Of a stretch of DNA of 7,892 nt, positions 6,794-7,892 are shown piece by piece (the stretch's first letter is position 1; each line of letters opens with the position of its first letter). Under the pieces are notes generated by a model that did no database searches, had not been told where the DNA came from, and was given only the letters and a program-made list of their open reading frames with translations. Origin of the DNA: Longimicrobiales bacterium. GTDB lineage: Bacteria; Gemmatimonadota; Gemmatimonadetes; Longimicrobiales; Gaopeijiaceae. The translations under genes and the position numbers were made by a program. The DNA is taken from NCBI GenBank assembly GCA_028280205.1, contig JANQME010000182.1:1-7892 (forward strand), given 5' to 3'.

Positions 6794-7892
6794 CTACTCG
6801 TTTCTGAGCGTCGACACGGGGTCGACCTGCGTGGCCCGAATCGCCGGCAAGAGGGACCCACCGACCGCGATGGTCAAGAACAGCGCCACGACACCCCCGA
6901 AGGTGACCGGATCGACCGGGCCCACGCCGTAGAGCACGGACCGAGCGAAGCCGGCGAGAAGGATCGAGATCGCGATCCCGACGCCCCCACCGATCAGGGC
7001 GAGGAACAGCCCCTCGCGCACCACGAGTCGACGGATCTGGCCCGCCGTGGCGCCGACCGCGATGCGCACGCCCAGCTCCCGGGCGCGGCTCGAGACCGAG
7101 TACGAGACGAGCGCGAAGACGCCGAGCGCGGCGAGGAGGATGCCGACGCCGCCGAAGGCCCCGAGAAGGAGCGAGCCGAAGCGATACGGATAGACGTTCT
7201 CCAGCACGACTTCGCGGTACGGTCGGATGCGCGCCGCCACCGCCGGATCAACGCTCCGCAGGGCCTCCCCGACGCTGCGCGTGAGGGATTCGGGGTCGCC
7301 AGAGGCGGCCCGGACGGTGAGGAATCGACTTCGCGTGCCGAACTGGGTCTGGGACAGGTAGACGTGCTCTCGGGCGTCCGATGCGATGCCGTCGTGCGCG
7401 GCGTCCTCCACCACACCCACGACGGTTGCGAGGATCCGCTCCGTCCCGAGTCGAAGGGCGAGGCTGCGCCCGACGGCCCCGCGGACATCCTGCGCAGGGA
7501 ACGCCACGGCAGCCATCGAGCGACTCAGGACGACGCGGGGAGGCGTGTCCGACCCGTCCGTGCGGTCGAAGGGCCGGCCACTGAGAAGCGGCACGCCCAT
7601 GGACTCGAAGTACCCGGTGTCCACGGTGGAACGGGTGGCTCGGGGCCAGCCCCCGGGGTCGGGCGGCTCATTCGCGGGATCGGCCCAGCGCACGGAGAGT
7701 GTCGTGTGGTTCAGAGGGAGCGGGTCGACCTGGCCGACCGCGCCGACCGAAGGGAGCGCGGCGATGCTGCGCACCGCCCCGTCCCAGAACTGACCGACCC
7801 GCTCGTCCGACGGGTACGTGGCCCGCTCCGGCGTCATCTCCACCACCAGGCCCGACTGGTCGGCGTAGCCCGTGTCGACGCCCTCGAGGGCA
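6794..7892 (-). CDS. ADOP/MacB-like FtsX-family permease, C-terminal part (5' end beyond window)
   Basis: The frame is open from base 7892 to a TAG at 6794-6796, giving about 365 C-terminal residues of a larger permease; a GTG near 7846 is internal. The N-terminal two thirds is a MacB-type periplasmic core domain: it includes GYFESMGVPLLSGRPFD, VVLSRSMAAVAFP, VVGVVEDAAHDG and a YLSQTQF segment. The C-terminal FtsX domain follows. It has a membrane segment in FGSLLLGAFGGVGILLAALG, the cytoplasmic signature SRARELGVRIAVGA, two more segments, and a closing PAIRATQVDPVSTLRNE. That ending is typical of the ADOP permeases frequent in Acidobacteriota and Gemmatimonadota. These resemble MacB without its ATPase, with two FtsX domains; the first would lie to the right, outside the window. 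The transported or signalled substrate is unknown. No ABC ATPase is visible within the window. Confidence 0.92.
   Translation of the reverse strand, partial: ALEGVDTGYADQSGLVVEMTPERATYPSDERVGQFWDGAVRSIAALPSVGAVGQVDPLPLNHTTLSVRWADPANEPPDPGGWPRATRSTVDTGYFESMGVPLLSGRPFDRTDGSDTPPRVVLSRSMAAVAFPAQDVRGAVGRSLALRLGTERILATVVGVVEDAAHDGIASDAREHVYLSQTQFGTRSRFLTVRAASGDPESLTRSVGEALRSVDPAVAARIRPYREVVLENVYPYRFGSLLLGAFGGVGILLAALGVFALVSYSVSSRARELGVRIAVGATAGQIRRLVVREGLFLALIGGGVGIAISILLAGFARSVLYGVGPVDPVTFGGVVALFLTIAVGGSLLPAIRATQVDPVSTLRNE

Overview
The window is GC-rich with strong G/C preference at third codon positions. It is packed with ordinary bacterial chromosomal genes on both strands. A MoxR/DUF58 pair, a secreted protein whose signal peptide ends in '-EAQ', and an FtsX-type permease of the duplicated-orphan (ADOP/MacB-like) kind together suggest a Gemmatimonadota- or Acidobacteriota-type organism. 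That assignment is inference; there is no rRNA or marker gene here. I see no insertion sequence, CRISPR array, tRNA, rRNA or phage gene.

Layout, left to right. (1) Bases 1-1216, minus strand: a MoxR-family AAA+ ATPase followed by the start of a DUF58 protein that runs off the left edge. (2) Bases 1217-1530: a 314-base divergent intergenic region with an inverted repeat, a possible -10 element and a hairpin-rich leader. (3) Bases 1531-2106, plus: a small unrecognised secreted protein, ended by a strong hairpin terminator. (4) Bases 2306-3448, plus: a DAO/sarcosine-oxidase-like FAD oxidoreductase, apparently monocistronic. (5) Bases 3504-3998, minus: a DinB-fold metalloprotein with its own SD and promoter candidate. 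(6) Bases 4203-6751, plus: a kefF-kefC pair with a 4-base ATGA overlap, encoding a flavodoxin-like quinone reductase and a K+/H+ antiporter with an RCK domain. (7) Bases 6794-7892, minus: the C-terminal part of an ADOP/MacB-like permease that runs off the right edge.

How the genes may work together. MoxR and DUF58 form the well-known chaperone/adaptor pair. KefF-KefC is the known electrophile-triggered potassium efflux system. The divergent DinB protein belongs to a superfamily that contains thiol S-transferases, so 3504-6751 could be one electrophile-defence locus. By ungapped comparison with my recollection of E. coli KefC, the RCK domain keeps both glutathione-site arginines (R433, R533). 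It changes the gating Phe to Met458 and the site Asn to Asp568, which may mean a different thiol ligand. This is the most interesting point in the window. I found no clearly novel multi-gene system; the other points are a structured leader and an uncharacterised secreted protein.
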